Below are positions 53,624 through 64,000 of a DNA stretch of 64,000 nucleotides, in pieces. Every line of letters begins with the position of its first letter. The stretch's first letter is position 1. A model generated the notes under the pieces. The model did no database searches, was not told the origin of the DNA, and saw only the letters and a program-made list of their open reading frames with translations. The translations under genes were made by a program, and so were the position numbers. This stretch comes from Monoplex corrugatus (taxonomy: Eukaryota; Mollusca; Gastropoda; Littorinimorpha; Ranellidae), in the NCBI GenBank assembly GCA_030674185.1, contig JAPXFY010000016.1, forward strand, positions 49,935,250 through 49,999,249, given 5' to 3'.

Positions 53624-53937
53624 TCATTTCCTCAATTTTCTGACTTTCATCAGCTGCCTGTTCTGTCTCAGAGCCATTTTGCGAAGTCGTCGCCAATATC
53701 GGGGGTCTTCTTGGTCTAGTTCACTCAAGTCTGGAGGCTGGCGATCAACTCTCAATGACCAAAGCCACTCAGGATATTCGGTGTCCGGTTTCAGCTTTGG
53801 GTCAGTGCCTGTAGTGTATATGTTGGCCCCACAGCAGAATTGAGTCAGTTTGGCAGCATCCGTCTCCACCTCCAGTGTTGGTTTCTTCATTGGTGCTGGA
53901 CCACCCTTTTTGCCTCCTACACCACCCATTTTGCCAC
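53624..53937 (-). CDS. MRPL54: Mitochondrial ribosomal protein mL54, exon 2
   Basis: Second and last coding exon of mL54, a component of the large subunit of the mitochondrial ribosome. After acceptor tatgtgcag it reads GGKMGGVGGKKGG, then the diagnostic core ETDAAKLTQFCCGANIYTTG, the conserved YPEWLWSLRVDRQPPDLSEL and DPRYWRRLRKMALRQNR, ending VRKLRK with TGA at 53624-53626. With exon 1 the protein is 138 residues, the length of human MRPL54. No stop or frameshift is present. The poly(A) signal lies about 250 bases downstream, just before a LINE. Family identity rests on recalled mL54 sequence. Confidence 0.95.
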
Positions 53938-53944
53938 CTGCACA

Positions 53945-55860
53945 TATATCACTGATGGATGAATGGAGGAGACTAAAGGGAGAAGAGGAAGAATATAAAA
54001 TGATACACAAAGAAATCAGGAATAGGTGCAATGAAGCTAAGGATGCTTGGCTAGAAACAAAGTGCAAAGAAAAAGAAGCCTGATACAAAACAGACCCAAA
54101 GTTTGTGTACACAAACACTGCACAAACTGCCTACAGGAAAAAAAAAAGATGTGCACATCAACTGGTTGTGTCAAATTTAAAGACAGTACAATTTTTATGG
54201 AAAAAGACAAAATTTTGATACATGGGAAGAGTATATTAAAGACCTTTTTGACAATAACAGAAATGAGAAAGGCGAAACTCATCACAGGAAAGAACGCTGA
54301 AGGACCACAACAATGAAAGATGAATTCAAAGCAGTGTTGAAAAAGATGAAACTAGGAAAATGAATTCAAAGCAGTGTTGAAAATAATGATGAAACTAGGA
54401 AAATCCCCAGGACCAGACAATGTAGAAATGATTGAGGTTCTAAGTAAATCTGTTTGAAAAAGTAACAGTCCTCATGAAATTTATGACACCAGCAAAATCC
54501 CTAAGATATATATGTCAATATCAATTTTCATTAGACTTCCAAAGAAAGAAGGGGCTACAGAATGCAAACTCATCATACAATCAGCTTGATGAATCCTAGA
54601 CAAAGACTCTATTCAGAATAATCATGTTGAGTGAGGACACGGAATAGAATCAAAACAGAAATAACAGAAAAGCAATGTGGTTTTATTGATGGGAAGAAAA
54701 CTAGTTATGCCATATAGACCTACATCCTAAAAACACTCACAGAAAAAGATCAACTGAGTTCAGTAAGGATTTATATTTAAGTTTTGTTGATTATACTAAG
54801 GTTTTTGATCAGCTCAGACACGAAGAATTGATGAACCAACAGGAAAAGCTGAATACTGATGGAAAAGATAAAAGAATGATAAAGAATATGTACTGGAAAC
54901 AAACAGCAGCAATGAGAGTAGAAAATAATCATAAAAATGAAAATATCATAAAAATAAACTATCAAAAGAGATGTAAGACAGAAATGTGTTCTATCACCAG
55001 ATTTGTTTTCACGTTATACAAAACCATCATGAGAAACCCAGTAAAAAGTCTTGGATTAAGGCTGAAGGAAAAATTATACATATAATCTTCATTAATAACA
55101 CCATCTGACTTTTAAGAAAATGAAAAAGACCCTCAAAATCTTGTGAATATGATAGAAACAAAAAGCAGAAATCAAAAGCTAAAGCTAAATAGTAAGAAGA
55201 CTGAAGTCATGATAATCAGTGAAAAACAAGAAAATCCCTATGTAAAACAACAGCAAATGGCACAACACTGAGTTGATAAGTTGAAATATGTGAGAAGAGT
55301 CACCTTACCAGACAGCAGATGCACATTAGAAATATCCAGAAGAACTGGCAAAGATAAAACAGAAATCAAGAAACTGAAAAGTGTTCTTACCAACAAATAC
55401 CTATCAATTAAGAAAAGGAAGAGAGTTCTTCAGTGTTAAATAGAACCAATACTGTTGTATGGATGCGAAGCCTGGACAATCAACACGCTAAATCAGAACA
55501 AGATCAAGGTAACTGAAATGTGGTTTCTAAGAAGACTGTTGGGTTCCATGGGCAGCAACAGAAACAAACAAGACAGTTTTGAAAGAAGCAACATTTAGGC
55601 TACAGGACATTTTATGAGGAAAGAGAAATCGAAGCATCCAGTCACAACAAGAAAGCAACAGAGAAAAGAACGCCAGGTCTCACAACAAGAAAGCAACAGA
55701 GAAAAGAACGCCAGGTAGACTCAGGGATAAAATATGAGTTTTGCAGAGTGGATGAGGACAGAGAGGGTAGGAGGTATACTTGCAGCAACAAAAGACATAT
55801 ATTTGTATGGAAGGCCATGATTGCCAATACCATGCAGTAAGGCTCATGATGATGATGAAG
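53945..55860 (+). mobile_element. LINE-B, longest copy, degenerate, in the MRPL54 intron
   Basis: From EYKMIHKEIRNRCNEAKDAW (linker before RT) through GKSPGPDNVEMIEVLSK, KQCGFIDGKKTSYAI, LSFVDYTKVFDQLRHEELM and the YGCEAWTI region to the C-terminal EMWFLRRLLG and the (ATG)n end. Many frameshifts and stops. It is antisense to MRPL54. Confidence 0.85.
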
Positions 55861-55892
55861 ATTGCATGTGGATTTTATCTCTGTGTGCGTGT

Positions 55893-55898
55893 GTGCGC

Positions 55899-55950
<52 letters not shown>

Positions 55951-55952
55951 CA
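55893..55952. repeat. (GT)n microsatellite
   Basis: About 27 GT units, followed by a G run. Confidence 0.95.
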
Positions 55953-56307
55953 TTGGGGGGGGGGGAGTATTTATTCATTTTGTTTATTTGCTTACTTCTT
56001 TTTCATGTGGCCTTTTTTGGAATGCTGCTGTGTGCTTTGAAAGTTTTTCCTTTTTGAATCTAAGGAGGAGGTAAACAGGAGGGTGCTTGTTTGTTTCTGT
56101 TTCAAACAGAATCAACGCAAAGATAATCAACAAAACTGTTACAGTTAAGTAGGCCTACTTCTCACAGTATTTTCTCAAAACCCATATTTGCCAAGACTGT
56201 TAGAGACTTCCCAAAATATTATTCTCCTAAACATGTTTGCCATGTTATGTTTACTTCTCACAATATTCTACCAACCCATGTTAAAAGTAAATAGTGCCTA
56301 CAGATGG
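55953..56307. other. No gene recognised (MRPL54 intron)
   Basis: Repeated short CTTCTCACAATATT...CCAAC motifs at 56157, 56250 and 56427 suggest an old tandem unit. Confidence 0.35.
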
Positions 56308-56412
56308 TCATCCAGGAGTCATGACCTTGATGTGGCCTTGCCCCCTTATAATGTAAGTTTGGGATCTAAACACTTACTGAGGACATATTGCTTTCCACCT
56401 CTCTGCAGAGTT
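56308..56412 (+). repeat. Relative of the RLE-LINE 3' module in the MRPL54 intron
   Basis: It shares CATCCAGGAGTCATGACC and the following GATGTGGCC...ACACTT...CTCTGCAGAG organisation with 46808-46930. It has no LINE coding sequence, as expected of a SINE sharing a LINE tail or of a very short LINE stub. Confidence 0.5.
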
Positions 56413-57167
56413 TAATGCTATTTTCTACTTCTCACAATACTTTACCAACCTGTGTTTCAGTTTTACTGTGCGCACTGTTTGTGATTCTTTACTATCCCTA
56501 TAATTCCAGGGGGAAAAGGGATGGTGGTCTGATGTGTCAGTTTGTGTGGTGCCATCTATATAGTTATGTGTTTGTATGGGACAAAGGTGGGGGGTGGGAA
56601 ATAGAAGCATGACAGGGTGAGACACATTCTGGCCTAGTTTCCTGTTTGTATCCTCTCTCTTCTCATATGTGTGTGTGTGTTGTGTGTGTGTGTGTGTGTT
56701 GTGTGTGACGAAGACAATGACTGAGAGAGTCTGAAACTCGTTCACTTGGCAATTGCATTTCTGGATATGTGTTTAACTGTTTGGTTCAAGATACATAAAA
56801 CTTGCAAAAACCCCATCTTATTATCTATATTATTAAACATTACATTTAACATTAGGCCTATATTAGCCTACACTTACAAGTTTTGTACAGTTATCTTTCA
56901 TAGCTTTGGAGGTATCAGTGAACAAAACTCACTGGCTCTTATCATAACTGTTCTTTATTTTTTCAGCATACACTAGAGGCAAAAGCATTAACACTAATAA
57001 CAGCGATGGGGTGAACAATAAACCAAACTGAAGTCTTGGCCAGCCCTCAGTACATCACACTGCTGCTGACTGCACGTTGTGAATGACACAGATACAATCA
57101 CCGATTAAATGACGAACTATCACCACAGTCGTAATGCTAAACAGTAAAAATGATTATGTATTCTCAC
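56413..57167. other. MRPL54 intron, proximal part
   Basis: A GT run at 56669-56708; otherwise A/T-rich with no element recognised. Confidence 0.4.
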
Positions 57168-57270
57168 CACGGCCAGCAACTTTCTTGGCATAGTTAGCTG
57201 CAAATTGTCTGCAGTACGAAGTTGCTGTCAAGCATAGTTTCTGTGTCACTTTTCCAAGTTGCAGAGCCAT
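57168..57270 (-). CDS. MRPL54: Mitochondrial ribosomal protein mL54, exon 1 (targeting peptide)
   Basis: First coding exon, 103 nt: 34 codons plus one base. It begins MALQLGKVTQKLCLTATSYC, rich in basic, hydroxylated and hydrophobic residues with almost no acidic ones, as expected of a mitochondrial import presequence. The donor is CGTG/gtgaga at 57167; the split glycine codon is completed by exon 2, giving AGRGGKMGG across the junction. The frame is closed soon after the donor, so splicing is required. It is too short to stand out as an open frame and was found by reading back from exon 2. It faces AFG2B head to head. Confidence 0.88.
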
Positions 57271-57560
57271 GTTGGATATCGCCTAATTTCGACTTTTTAG
57301 GCTAAACCATTGAAATTCACTGAATGCTCCTTCATCTTAAAAAACAACTTCTCAGAAATACGGCTTGTTTCTGCGGTATATGAAACATGGCAAAATAAAT
57401 ATCCTTTAAGTGCTTGATAATGCCTTAGTGGTTGCAAAATAAGTCAACCTAGATTTACATTAGGTTTCGTTTTTTAGTCCAAATTTTTGTAAACTCGAAA
57501 TCTCAACTTCCGTTCCCTGTGACCACATGTGAAAGTTGTGCATCGTCTGCATGACTGTAA
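57271..57560. promoter_or_regulatory. MRPL54 upstream flank up to RLE-LINE copy 2
   Basis: Between the MRPL54 start codon and the open frame of the retrotransposon. It is A/T-rich with no recognised repeat. It should contain the MRPL54 promoter. The true 5' edge of the retrotransposon is not known and may lie inside this stretch. Confidence 0.35.
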
Positions 57561-60500
57561 GTCCTTGGTACGCTGGAACACAAACTTGACACATACGGAG
57601 ACATCATATACTCTATCTGCAGGGACACTTATGGAGTGAAGCAGCCAAAGACAAAAACGCCTCCCCAGAAATCCAGAAGACAGCAACAGATGGAGAGCAT
57701 CCGGAGGGAGAAAAGGAAGCTTAAAAAGCGAATGAAAACTGCCTCAGAATTCGAGAAGCAAGGGCTCCTGGAACTCTGGAAAGATCTGAAGGCCAAACAC
57801 AATGCTCTCAGCAAAGTGGAATCAGCAAGGCGAAGAAAGAGCAAAAAGAAGAAGACTCAAGATCGTTTCTTCAAAGATCCCTTTGACTTTTCAAGAAAGC
57901 TGTTTGAACAACCCAAATCAGGGACTCTCACAGTGGGCAAGGAAACCCTAGAGCAGCATCTCAGGGAAACATATTCCGATTCTCAGCGCGAGGCACCACT
58001 TGAAATCCAGAATCTGGTTTGGCCTGCAGCGCCAGAAGGAAAATTCAATAACAAACCACCAACACTGGATGAAGTGAAGAACGTAGTAAAGAAAGCCAGA
58101 GCCAAGTCAGCACCTGGACCAAACGGAATACCATACCTGCTCTACAAGAAATGCCCAAAAGTGCTCGAGTGGCTCCACAAGATGATTCGATCAGCATGGA
58201 GGAACCAGAAGATCAGCGACCAATGGATGAGAGCTGAAGGAGTGTACATTCCGAAGGAGCAGAACTCCAGCAGCATCAATCAGTTCAGGCCAATATCACT
58301 TCTGAACGTCGAGGGGAAAATCTTCTTCTCTGTTATGGCAGCAAGATTGACAAAATACCTGACTGAAAACAAGTATCTGGATATGTCAGTCCAAAAGGGA
58401 GGCATACCAGGAATGCCTGGATGCTTGGAACATGCCACGTTGATTTGGGATGCCATCCAAAAAGCAAGAACAGAGAAGAGAGACATTGACGTAGTTTGGC
58501 TTGATCTGGCGAATGCATACGGATCAGTTCCACACGATATGATCCAGCTGGCTCTTGAAATGTATCACATCCCAGAAAACATCCGAACAATGCTGAGGAA
58601 GTATTTCCAAGGGTTCTCAATGCGGTTCTCTACCAAAGAATACACCACGGACTGGATAGACCTAGAGGTGGGCATTGCAATGGGCTGTGCAATCTCTCCC
58701 ATACTGTTCGTGTTGGCAATGGAAGTCATCTTGAAAGCTGCAATGAAGAGTTCAGGTCCAGTGAATCTGGGAGATGGATACCAGATGCCTCCTCTGAAAG
58801 CTTTCATGGATGACACAACAGTCTTGTCCACGGATGAGGAAGAGACACACCAAATCTTAAAGCAGCTGGATGAGCTGGTGGCCTCTTCAAGAATGAGGTT
58901 CAAACCTAAGAAATCCCGAAGTCTCTCACTGCGAAAAGGAAAAGTGGCAGATTCAGTCAAATTCATGGTAGCCAACCAAGCCATCCCCACTGTCACAGAA
59001 GAGCCAGTAAAAAGTCTCGGAAGATGGTATGATGACTCCCTGAAAGACACACAAAGGGGATGTGAAACCAAGCAAACAGCAGAAGAAGGCCTGAAGAAAA
59101 TAGATAACTGCGGACTGCCAGGCAAATACAAAGTCTGGTGTCTACAGTTCATGCTGATACCAAAGCTGCTGTGGCCACTGCTAATCTATGACACTTGCAC
59201 CAGCACAGTCGAAGCAATGGAAGCCAAAATCAACAAATACACAAGAAAATGGCTCGGTGTCCCACCTGGTCTCACTGATGTTGCACTGATGGACGGCAGT
59301 TGACGAAGGCAGCACCTACGGGAATGCACTGCAGCAACTACCGAGCGGAAGTGGAGGCCCTGACTCTTGCTGCCGATACCATCAAGCAGATCACAGACGA
59401 ACTAACACCTGTCGTCTTTCTGACTGATGCCAGATCTGTTCTTGAGGCCCTGCAGAACAACAAACAGCCCCGTCTGCAGGAAGCTCTACAAGACATCAAG
59501 AGCCCAAGAACAGTACTGCAGTGGGTGCCAGCACACTGCGGCATTGCTGGCAATGATGCAGCAGATAGAGCAGCAAAGGAGGGTGCCAGCCAAGAGCAGG
59601 AAGACAACCCTGTGACCCTTGCAGAGATGACCACCATCATCAGGTCCCTGCACAACCAGCCACAGGCGGAGGACAGTTACCACCAGCTGTCCAGGCAACA
59701 GCAAGTCACCATATTCCGTCTACGAACTGGACATAACCGGTTAAATCACCACATGTCCAGAAAGCTCCGCCTTGTACCCTCTCCACTCTGCTCCTGTGGA
59801 CTGGCAGAGCAGACAGCCGAGCACATATTGCAGGACTGCCCTGGTCTACGGAAGCTGAGGGACGAGATCTGGCCAGAGCCTGCCGGACTCCTGGAGAAGC
59901 TGCATGGCTGTGTGGAGGCGTTGCTGAAGACTGCCGATTTCGTCATGAGATCTGGTCTCCACGTTTGACGGCGTTAGACAACAACAACAACTGATGTTGC
60001 ATTCTACTGTCGTCAAGCAATGCTGAAGCTACCTCTCAAATCCATAGTGGAGGAATACAAAGTTGGAAAAGCAAGACTGTTGAGCATGCTGGAGGAATCG
60101 GAAGACAATATCGTGAGATCAGTTCATCCAAAGCTGAGAACTGGCAGAAAGTGGAAAGTCCAAGAGGCTGTAAACAATGCCAAGAGAAACCTCAGCATCA
60201 AAGAAATAATTGGACACACGCAAACCAACAGACAGGGACTGGGAGCAACAAAAATGCAGTGGTGGTCCAAAGCCAAAGGGAAGGAAAAAAGAGACATGAT
60301 CATACAGGAGTTGAAGGAAGAAGAAGATGTCAAAAGAGTGCAGAAGGCAGTCCAGCAAGGTCAACAGGGGCAATGGACAACATGGGACAGTGCACTCCAA
60401 AGAAGTCTCAGCTGGAACGATATGTGGCACATGGCTCCTCTAAGGATAAGCTTCCTCCTCAGATCTGTATATGACCTGCTCCCCTCGAATGCAAACTTAG

Positions 60501-61088
60501 TGAAATGGGGGAAAGCAGACGACCCAGCATGTCCGCTCTGTCAGAAGAAACAAACAGTGGAACATGTCCTAAGCTCTTGCAAAGTAGCGCTAGCCCAAGG
60601 AAGGTATACATGGAGGCACAACCAAGTTCTGAAAGTGATCACAGATGTGGTTAGCGAAAAAACCATGACCCCAAACGCACCAATTGCTATGACAACGTTC
60701 TACAAAGCAGGAGGGAAACAGGTCTGGCCCGAAAGTGCTATGACAACCAGCACATTGCCAAAGGGTCTTCTGGATGGAGCAGTCGACTGGGAGTGTACAG
60801 CAGACCTCCCAGAGTGGAGAAATTACCCAGATGTCATCAGCAAGACAGGCATGAGACCAGACATCGCTCTCCACTCTGACTCCTCGAAACAAGTGATTCT
60901 GATAGAACTCACTGTGCCATACGAAAGCAGAATGGAAGAAGCACATATCTACAAGACCGAAAAATACGCCGGTCTTGCCAGCACCCTGAAGAAAGCAGGT
61001 CTGCGGGTCAAAATCTTCGCCATAGAGGTCGGGGCAAGAGGGTTTGTGGGCACCTCCGCTTATGATCTCATGAAACAACTCGCCATTT
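57561..61088 (+). mobile_element. RLE-type non-LTR retrotransposon (R2/HERO/NeSL-like), copy 2, split by a nested insertion
   Basis: A single reading frame is visible from 57561 to 59285 and resumes at 60002 to 61088. N-terminal basic region (KKRMKTA, RRRKSKKKK), then reverse transcriptase blocks: SAPGPNGIPYLLYKK, FRPISLLNVEGKIF, the catalytic aspartate in DVVWLDLANAYGSVPHD, GIAMGCAISPILF and the active site AFMDDTTVLST. After the RT comes a CCHC knuckle (CPLC...H...C, CPLCQKKQTVEHVLSSC) and a restriction-like endonuclease with RPDIALHSD and then ELTVPYE, the PD..E pattern of R2-group elements. No apurinic endonuclease is seen. Apart from the nested insertion no stops or shifts were seen, so the copy is young. 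The 5' edge is uncertain; the 3' end is lost where it diverges from copy 1 at about 61088. Clade assignment is from motif order. Confidence 0.88.
59286..59989 (+). mobile_element. Nested 5'-truncated LINE 3' end with RNase H domain
   Basis: 704 bases inserted in the retrotransposon and flanked by the 12-base direct repeat ACTGATGTTGCA (59274-59285 and 59990-60001). The undisturbed site is visible in copy 1 near 45453. It encodes an RNase H domain of the kind found in I/Jockey-type LINEs: DGS, then NYRAEVEALTLAAD, FLTDARSVLEAL, and WVPAHCGIAGNDAADRAA, followed by a CSCG...H...C knuckle (EHILQDCPGLR). The segment between DGS and NYRAEVE is shorter than usual and the frame shifts there, so an internal deletion is likely. 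It ends in a short CAACAACAA tail. Confidence 0.88.
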
Positions 61089-61105
61089 CGCTTTATGTAT
61101 TTTAA

Positions 61106-61599
61106 AGTACTAATCCATGAACTCAAAGTGCAAATAACAAGGTAGAATGGTAGGGCTCATCAGATGAATCTTCATTGGCCTTTGCATACTGTGCACATTA
61201 TTTCTATCCAGTCTTGTGAGAATAGGAACTCCAATGCATTTATTTACCTTTGAAAATTAGAGCATGTGTGACGCATTTTTCTGAGAGAATTTAGCAATCT
61301 ATTATACATATTGAAATAAAACTGAATACACTGCAGATGTCTGCTGATGAAAGGTGCCAGTGAAGTAGGTTGTTCTGTGTTTTAATGGAGATTCCAATAA
61401 GCTGTATGATCTCATGGACATTTGGAAATGAGGTCACACACCACTGACACAATATGTTAATTTTTGTGTTAATAAATGATGCATCTTTTATGAGTGCAGG
61501 ACCCAGTGAATCAAATCCCCATGCTGAAACTGTGAAAGACTGCTTTTACTGGACCATTTGCAACGTATGTAATCTCTTCTTGCAAGCAACAAAATAACA
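61106..61599 (+). promoter_or_regulatory. AFG2B upstream flank
   Basis: About 500 bases of A/T-rich, repeat-poor sequence between the broken end of the retrotransposon and the AFG2B start codon. It presumably holds the promoter and 5' UTR. A possible splice acceptor (tcttgcaag, near 61587) just before the ATG leaves room for an upstream non-coding exon. Confidence 0.35.
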
Positions 61600-62682
61600 A
61601 TGGCTTCTGTAAGTGTTGCTCTGAGTGAGATTCCAGAACAGGACAAAGACTTTGGACGTCAGATCTGTCGAGTCAGTGTAAAAGTTGCAGAACAATGTGG
61701 TCTGTCACTAGGACAATGTGTTCGCATAGTCCACACACCTCGCAAGTCAGTGGTATGTAGAGTGTTTCCTGGAAAAGGTGCTGATGACTCCATTCAGTAC
61801 GACTCCTGTGTGACTGAAAATGTTTCAGAGCAGATAGACAGACAGAAATTAGACATCCACTATTTAGACTGTAAAGATGGGAAGGAAGTGAGCGTTAAGC
61901 TTGTGCTCAAGGATATTCATCAGTACAGAAATGTTCAGTCACTCCTTCATACAGACCTCACCAGAAAGTGCCTGCATAGCATTCGTGGTATGTATGTAAC
62001 TCCAGGCTGTGTAATTGATCTGACACATTCAAAACTAGCAAAAATTTATGGAATTTACCTCTGTCATGTGCTTTCTTGTTCCGCTGAAGCAAGGCCAACT
62101 GACCACAATGTTGCGGTCAAGATTACACAGAAAACATCTGTAAAGATCAGTAATATTCAGAGTTGGGAATGTTATCAACTTGTTGAACACACAATCTCAG
62201 GAATGAAAGAAGACATCGTCTGTGGTGTGGAGACCGAACGACAGATTCTTGCTGATCTTCTCAAGTTAGCATGTCGTCTTTCCAACTCGCAAGGGGTCTT
62301 GCTCCAGGGTCCACCAGGCTGCGGTAAAACCTCCCTTATTCGACAAGTGGCATATGATTGTAATGCTGCTTTGTTGGTTGTGAATAGCTCGGAAGTACTG
62401 AGTTCCAACCCTGGTGAGAGTGAGAGTAACTTGGTTGCTCTGTTTGATAAAGCTGCACGAGTTAGCCAGGAGGTGCCATGTATCATGTTCATTGATGAAG
62501 CAGACTCTATCTGTCCAAAGCAGAGGAAATCCAGTTCCAACAACAGTTCTCGACTGACAGCTGCATTGCTCACTCAGCTTGACAAAGTTGCCAGAGTGTG
62601 TGGTTTGTTAGTTGTCATGGCAACAAACAGACCAGCAGCATTGGATCCAAACATCCGTCGCCCTGGGAGACTGGATAAAGAA
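61600..62682 (+). CDS. AFG2B: AAA+ ATPase AFG2B (SPATA5L1), first coding exon
   Basis: 361 codons from ATG to the donor GAA/gttagt at 62683. Residues 1-200 form a Cdc48-like N-terminal region. The first AAA+ module (D1) has Walker A GPPGCGKTS (237-245), Walker B IMFIDEADSI (295-304), a sensor-1 asparagine in ATNRP and the RRPGR arginine-finger region (353-357). AFG2-type ATPases are tandem AAA+ unfoldases; AFG2B pairs with AFG2A, CINP and C1orf109 in a complex acting in late 60S ribosome maturation and in replisome proteostasis (established for the human proteins). AFG2B is preferred over AFG2A from the N-terminal pattern (RIVHTPRKS, GADDSIQYD). The open frame runs past the donor into a GCTT repeat, which is intron. 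The second AAA+ domain lies outside the window. Confidence 0.78.
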
Positions 62683-62714
62683 GTTAGTTGTACTGTTTGT
62701 TTCTTTGTTGCTTG

Positions 62715-62718
62715 GTTG

Positions 62719-62754
<36 letters not shown>

Positions 62755-62756
62755 CT
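62715..62756. repeat. (GCTT)n microsatellite
   Basis: About ten GCTT units, 30 bases past the AFG2B exon 1 donor. Confidence 0.95.
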
Positions 62757-63004
62757 TTGTTGCAACATGCGGACAGATAGAAATAGAAACTTCGGCTGCC
62801 TAAATGTGAATCATTTCTTTTATGTTAATTTATGATAATGATGATTGTTAGAAAAGTTATTTCATATAAAGTTACATACAGTTAGAAAAGGTTAGTTGAT
62901 GCTTGATGGACCCCATGAAGTGACTGTTGGAAAAGGTTAGTTAATATCATGAAATGACTGTTGGAAAACGTTAATTGACATTGGATGGATTCCATGAAAA
63001 GATA

Positions 63005-63385
63005 GCTGTCAGCATTCCCTCACAGTCATTCACTTAAGTATCACTTACTTGTACACTTTGTTCCCACACACACATCCACGTTCTGTGTCACTTACTTGTA
63101 ACACTTTGTTCTGAAACATTCATTCATTTCAGTATCATTTACTTGTAACACTTTGTTCCCACACATGTATACATTCACACTCAGCATCATTTACTTGTAA
63201 CACTTTGTTCCCACACATGTATACACTCACACTCAGTATCATTTACTTGTAACACTTTGTTCCCACACATGTATACACTCACACTCAGTATCAGTTATTT
63301 GTAACACTTTGTTCCCACACTCACATTCAGAATCACTTGTAACATTTTGTTCCTTTACATACATTCACATTCAGCATCACATGCA
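63005..63385. repeat. 52-bp tandem repeat in AFG2B intron 1
   Basis: About seven units of TCATTTACTTGTAACACTTT + GTTCCCACACATGTATACAC + TCACACTCAGTA. The centre units are nearly identical and the edges diverged. Confidence 0.9.
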
Positions 63386-63830
63386 GCATTGTGTTCTATT
63401 AAATCCATTGCATTGGATTCAGAAATTAAATTCAACTGTAAAATTCAAGACAGTTTAATTTTGTTTGTATTCTGCATTACATTTTGTTGGACTTACAGTC
63501 ATTGCTGAACTTTCTTGCTTCAAGGTTGAATTATGAAAGTAGTGATAACCTTATTAAATGAAAAGGAAAGCTTGCTCAGTTTTTAATGAAGCTAAGAAAA
63601 GTGTTATCTAGACCAGTTTTTGGTTAAGGTTAGAAAAGGAAATCTAGCCTAGTTTTGATTAAAATAAGAAAGAAAGTCTTGCCCGTTTTTGGTCTCCTAA
63701 TTTAAGACAAGAAAAAGAAATCTTGCCCAGTTTTGGTTAAAATAAGAAAAGATAGTCTTGCTCATTTTTGGTCTTCTAATTTAGTGTGTCATTTAAATGA
63801 TGCTTGATCTTCTTTTTTTTCTACCCCCAG

Positions 63831-64000
63831 ATTCTTGTGTCAGTACCAACGGCAATTCAAAGGCGTCAGATTTTCAACCTTCATCTGCGCATGCTGCCAG
63901 TGGCCAGTGACATTGACCTTGACCGATTGTCATCTGTCACACCAGGCTATGTTGGAGCAGATATTGAAGCAGTATGCACTGAAGCTCGAAGAAAAGCTTT
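63831..64000 (+). CDS. AFG2B: AFG2B (SPATA5L1), second coding exon, cut by window end
   Basis: It starts after ttctacccccag in phase 0, so ...GRLDKE continues as ILVSVPTAIQRRQIFNLHLR. It covers the lid of the first AAA+ domain, with the sensor-2 region GYVGADIEAVCTEARR, a very typical AAA+ signature. It is open to base 64000. The second ATPase domain must lie to the right. Confidence 0.85.
   Translation, partial: MLVSVPTAIQRRQIFNLHLRMLPVASDIDLDRLSSVTPGYVGADIEAVCTEARRKA

Larger units (their letters stand above)
53938..57167 (-). other. Single intron of MRPL54
   Basis: 3.2 kb, gtgaga to gtgcag. It contains a long degenerate RTE-like LINE in the opposite orientation (53945-55860), a GT run, a repeat resembling the 3' module of the RLE-LINE (56308-56412) and about 700 bases without recognised elements. 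Confidence 0.85.
62683..63830 (+). other. Intron 1 of AFG2B
   Basis: gttagt to cccccag. It holds a (GCTT)n tract at 62715-62755, short repeats of GGAAAAGGTTAGTT type (62840-62990), a 52-bp tandem repeat (63005-63385) and loosely repeated A-rich units containing TCTTGCCCAGTTTTGG (63590-63760). Confidence 0.85.

Noticed and set aside
53938..54118. N-terminal extension of mL54 within the open frame
   Set aside because: It reads antisense to LINE-B sequence. A real targeting exon with a good donor is present at 57168-57270.
62683..62835. C-terminal end of the AFG2B open frame (LACLLACLLACLL)
   Set aside because: It is the translated GCTT microsatellite past the gttagt donor. The AAA+ lid continues instead at 63831.

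Overview
This is eukaryotic, animal DNA, most likely from a mollusc and probably a gastropod. The three host genes are metazoan and have spliceosomal GT-AG introns. The rest is packed with tRNA-derived SINEs, RTE-like LINE fragments, palindromic MITE-like repeats and very long CA/GT, GATA, GGTT and CT microsatellites. The phylum is an inference from repeat style, not from a marker gene.

Host genes. (1) A complete three-exon gene on the minus strand, 38161 down to 24950, encodes the type II regulatory subunit of cAMP-dependent protein kinase. It has a dimerization/docking domain, an RRTSV autophosphorylation site and two cAMP-binding domains. Its exons join in phase 0, but exon 1 needs one extra base to keep frame. 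Intron 2 (10.8 kb) holds two very large minisatellites, 35-bp and 28-bp units. (2) A two-exon minus-strand gene, 57270 down to 53624, encodes mitochondrial ribosomal protein mL54 (138 aa, the human length); an RTE-like LINE lies in its intron. (3) The 5' part of an AAA+ ATPase gene of the AFG2B/SPATA5L1 type runs on the plus strand from 61600 past the window edge.

MRPL54 and AFG2B are head to head. About 3.5 of the 4.3 kb between them is a young non-LTR retrotransposon of the restriction-like-endonuclease (R2/HERO/NeSL-like) group. That element is itself split by a 5'-truncated LINE piece carrying an RNase H domain, with a 12-bp target duplication. A second copy at 44.3-46.9 kb is inserted in another repeat and carries its 3' end: a tRNA-like segment, a 29-base A run and a short inverted-repeat module.

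Layout: 1-24.9 kb, SINEs, LINE fragments and microsatellites, no host gene seen; 24.9-38.2 kb, PKA RII gene; 38.2-53.3 kb, repeats, MITEs, a 40-bp array, RLE-LINE copy 1 and a SINE whose tRNA-like head has been amplified about 20 times; 53.3-57.3 kb, MRPL54; 57.5-61.1 kb, RLE-LINE copy 2; 61.6-64 kb, AFG2B.

Repeat labels (SINE-A, SINE-B, SINE-C, LINE-A to LINE-D, MITE-P, MITE-G, family D, family F, family H) are mine, defined by comparing copies inside this window. Copy numbers, array lengths and most repeat edges are estimates by eye; gene exon edges were placed at individual splice sites.
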